Source: Ilex aquifolium (Eukaryota; Streptophyta; Magnoliopsida; Aquifoliales; Aquifoliaceae). From it: DNA of 64,000 bases. The position numbers were made by a program, and so were the translations under genes. The notes beneath the pieces were generated by a model. It did not search any database, was not told where the DNA came from, and saw only the letters and a program-made list of their open reading frames with translations. The stretch covers positions 15,162,270 through 15,226,269 of the forward strand of contig OX637398.1 in the NCBI GenBank assembly GCA_951799425.1, read 5' to 3'. This document shows positions 63,529 through 64,000 of this stretch, piece by piece (the stretch's first letter is position 1; each line of letters begins with the position of its first letter).

Positions 63529-64000
63529 ATAAATGTCACTTGTCTGGTGCTTCAGTTTTAGGTAAGTGACCGTACTCTGTGTATCTTCTCTCGACAAATG
63601 ATTTCCAATCGTCGATTATCCTCAGCACTCAAGGGGTGGAACTACTACTGGTGTAGGGAGGGGCAAGGGTGGAACGACTCCAGTTTAATAAAAATCCTTT
63701 GATGATACCAACTCGTGTATAGTTTTGCCACCTTAAGTAGCTCATTTCTTGATGTCTATTCATAGCAAATCACAATTGACTCACCGGGTTTATTGAAAAT
63801 CGTCCGGTTCAGCGGATTTGGACCAGAACTGTCCGGTTCATTGGTTTTTACCGAGTTTTCTACTTAAATGATTCAATACATTATCCGGGCCGGTTTAATA
63901 GCTGGTTCACCAGTTTACCGGGTCAACCTGCCGGGCGAGGCGGGGTCTTAAAAACACTGGTGCAAATAGTAAAAGATGCAGGGCAATGATGGTAAAATTT
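63529..64000. repeat. Satellite unit U30, partial (472 bp, cut by window end)
   Basis: Contains the junction, block A and the CCGG-rich block, and stops where the first subrepeat begins. U26/U28 type (ATAAATGTCAC, AAGTAGCTC). Shows that the array goes on beyond the window. Confidence 0.97.

Larger units (their letters stand above)
7591..64000. repeat. 1.9-kb composite satellite array, 30 head-to-tail units (last partial)
   Basis: Units are counted from the ATAAAGGTCAC (later ATAAATGTCAC) junction, which recurs 30 times in one orientation. From U3 on, unit length is 1901-1908 bp; U1 and U2 are 2419 and 2058 bp. Interior neighbours differ by only a few substitutions per several hundred bases by eye. 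The array continues past the window end. Unit content in order: exon-like block A (antisense), CCGG-rich block, two 194-bp subrepeats, TATA and leader of LTR type, exon-like C, intron, exon-like B (antisense), two A-runs. No unit contains an intact gene. Confidence 0.98.

Noticed and set aside
7591..64000. rDNA intergenic spacer or CRISPR-like array
   Set aside because: No rRNA sequence is present, the repeat unit is 1.9 kb without unique spacers, and the surrounding element is a plant retrotransposon.

Overview
The window is nuclear DNA of a flowering plant, probably a eudicot. Two things show this: a Ty3/gypsy chromovirus of plant type (primer site matching plant initiator-Met tRNA, integrase with a C-terminal chromodomain), and a long, very regular satellite array whose unit is built from plant transposon-like and gene-like pieces. 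I see no intact host gene, no rRNA or tRNA gene and no prokaryotic feature. The species cannot be named from the sequence alone.

Positions 1-7590 hold most of one LTR retrotransposon lying on the minus strand. From its 5' end (high coordinates) the order is: 5' LTR (5146-7590, 2445 bp), primer binding site (5131-5142), leader, gag, protease, reverse transcriptase, RNase H, integrase plus chromodomain, polypurine tract (105-117), and the first 104 bases of the 3' LTR, which is cut by the window edge. Domain order and the chromodomain place it in the Tekay/Del group of chromoviruses. It is dead: stop codons lie in gag (4743-4745), between gag and pol (3597-3599) and at four places in pol (2209-2211, 2182-2184, 2017-2019, 1294-1296). 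There is also a one-base frame change at a G/A run (3223-3231), and the second catalytic Asp of the integrase is Asn. The two LTRs differ at 5 of the 104 positions that can be compared.

Positions 7591-64000 are one head-to-tail tandem array, 30 units numbered U1-U30 here, the last cut by the window end. The basic unit is 1906 bp (1901-1908 in U3-U29). The array touches the LTR exactly, so the retrotransposon seems to have inserted in or at the edge of it. U1 (2419 bp) and U2 (2058 bp) are divergent edge copies; the interior units are almost identical. In U21-U28, shared variants alternate in a two-unit step of 3813 bp, a dimeric higher-order repeat.

Each unit is a composite. Read on the plus strand, it holds an exon-like block A in antisense, a CCGG-rich block ending like a hAT-type transposon end, a pair of diverged 194-bp subrepeats, a TATA box with a leader resembling a copia-type LTR promoter, and exon-like blocks C and B in antisense around a 181-bp GT-AG intron. 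Any transcript from the TATA box would run antisense through the gene-like blocks. The most interesting idea here is that the array is a retroelement-promoter-driven antisense satellite with a captured gene fragment. It is an inference, with tests listed in the findings.
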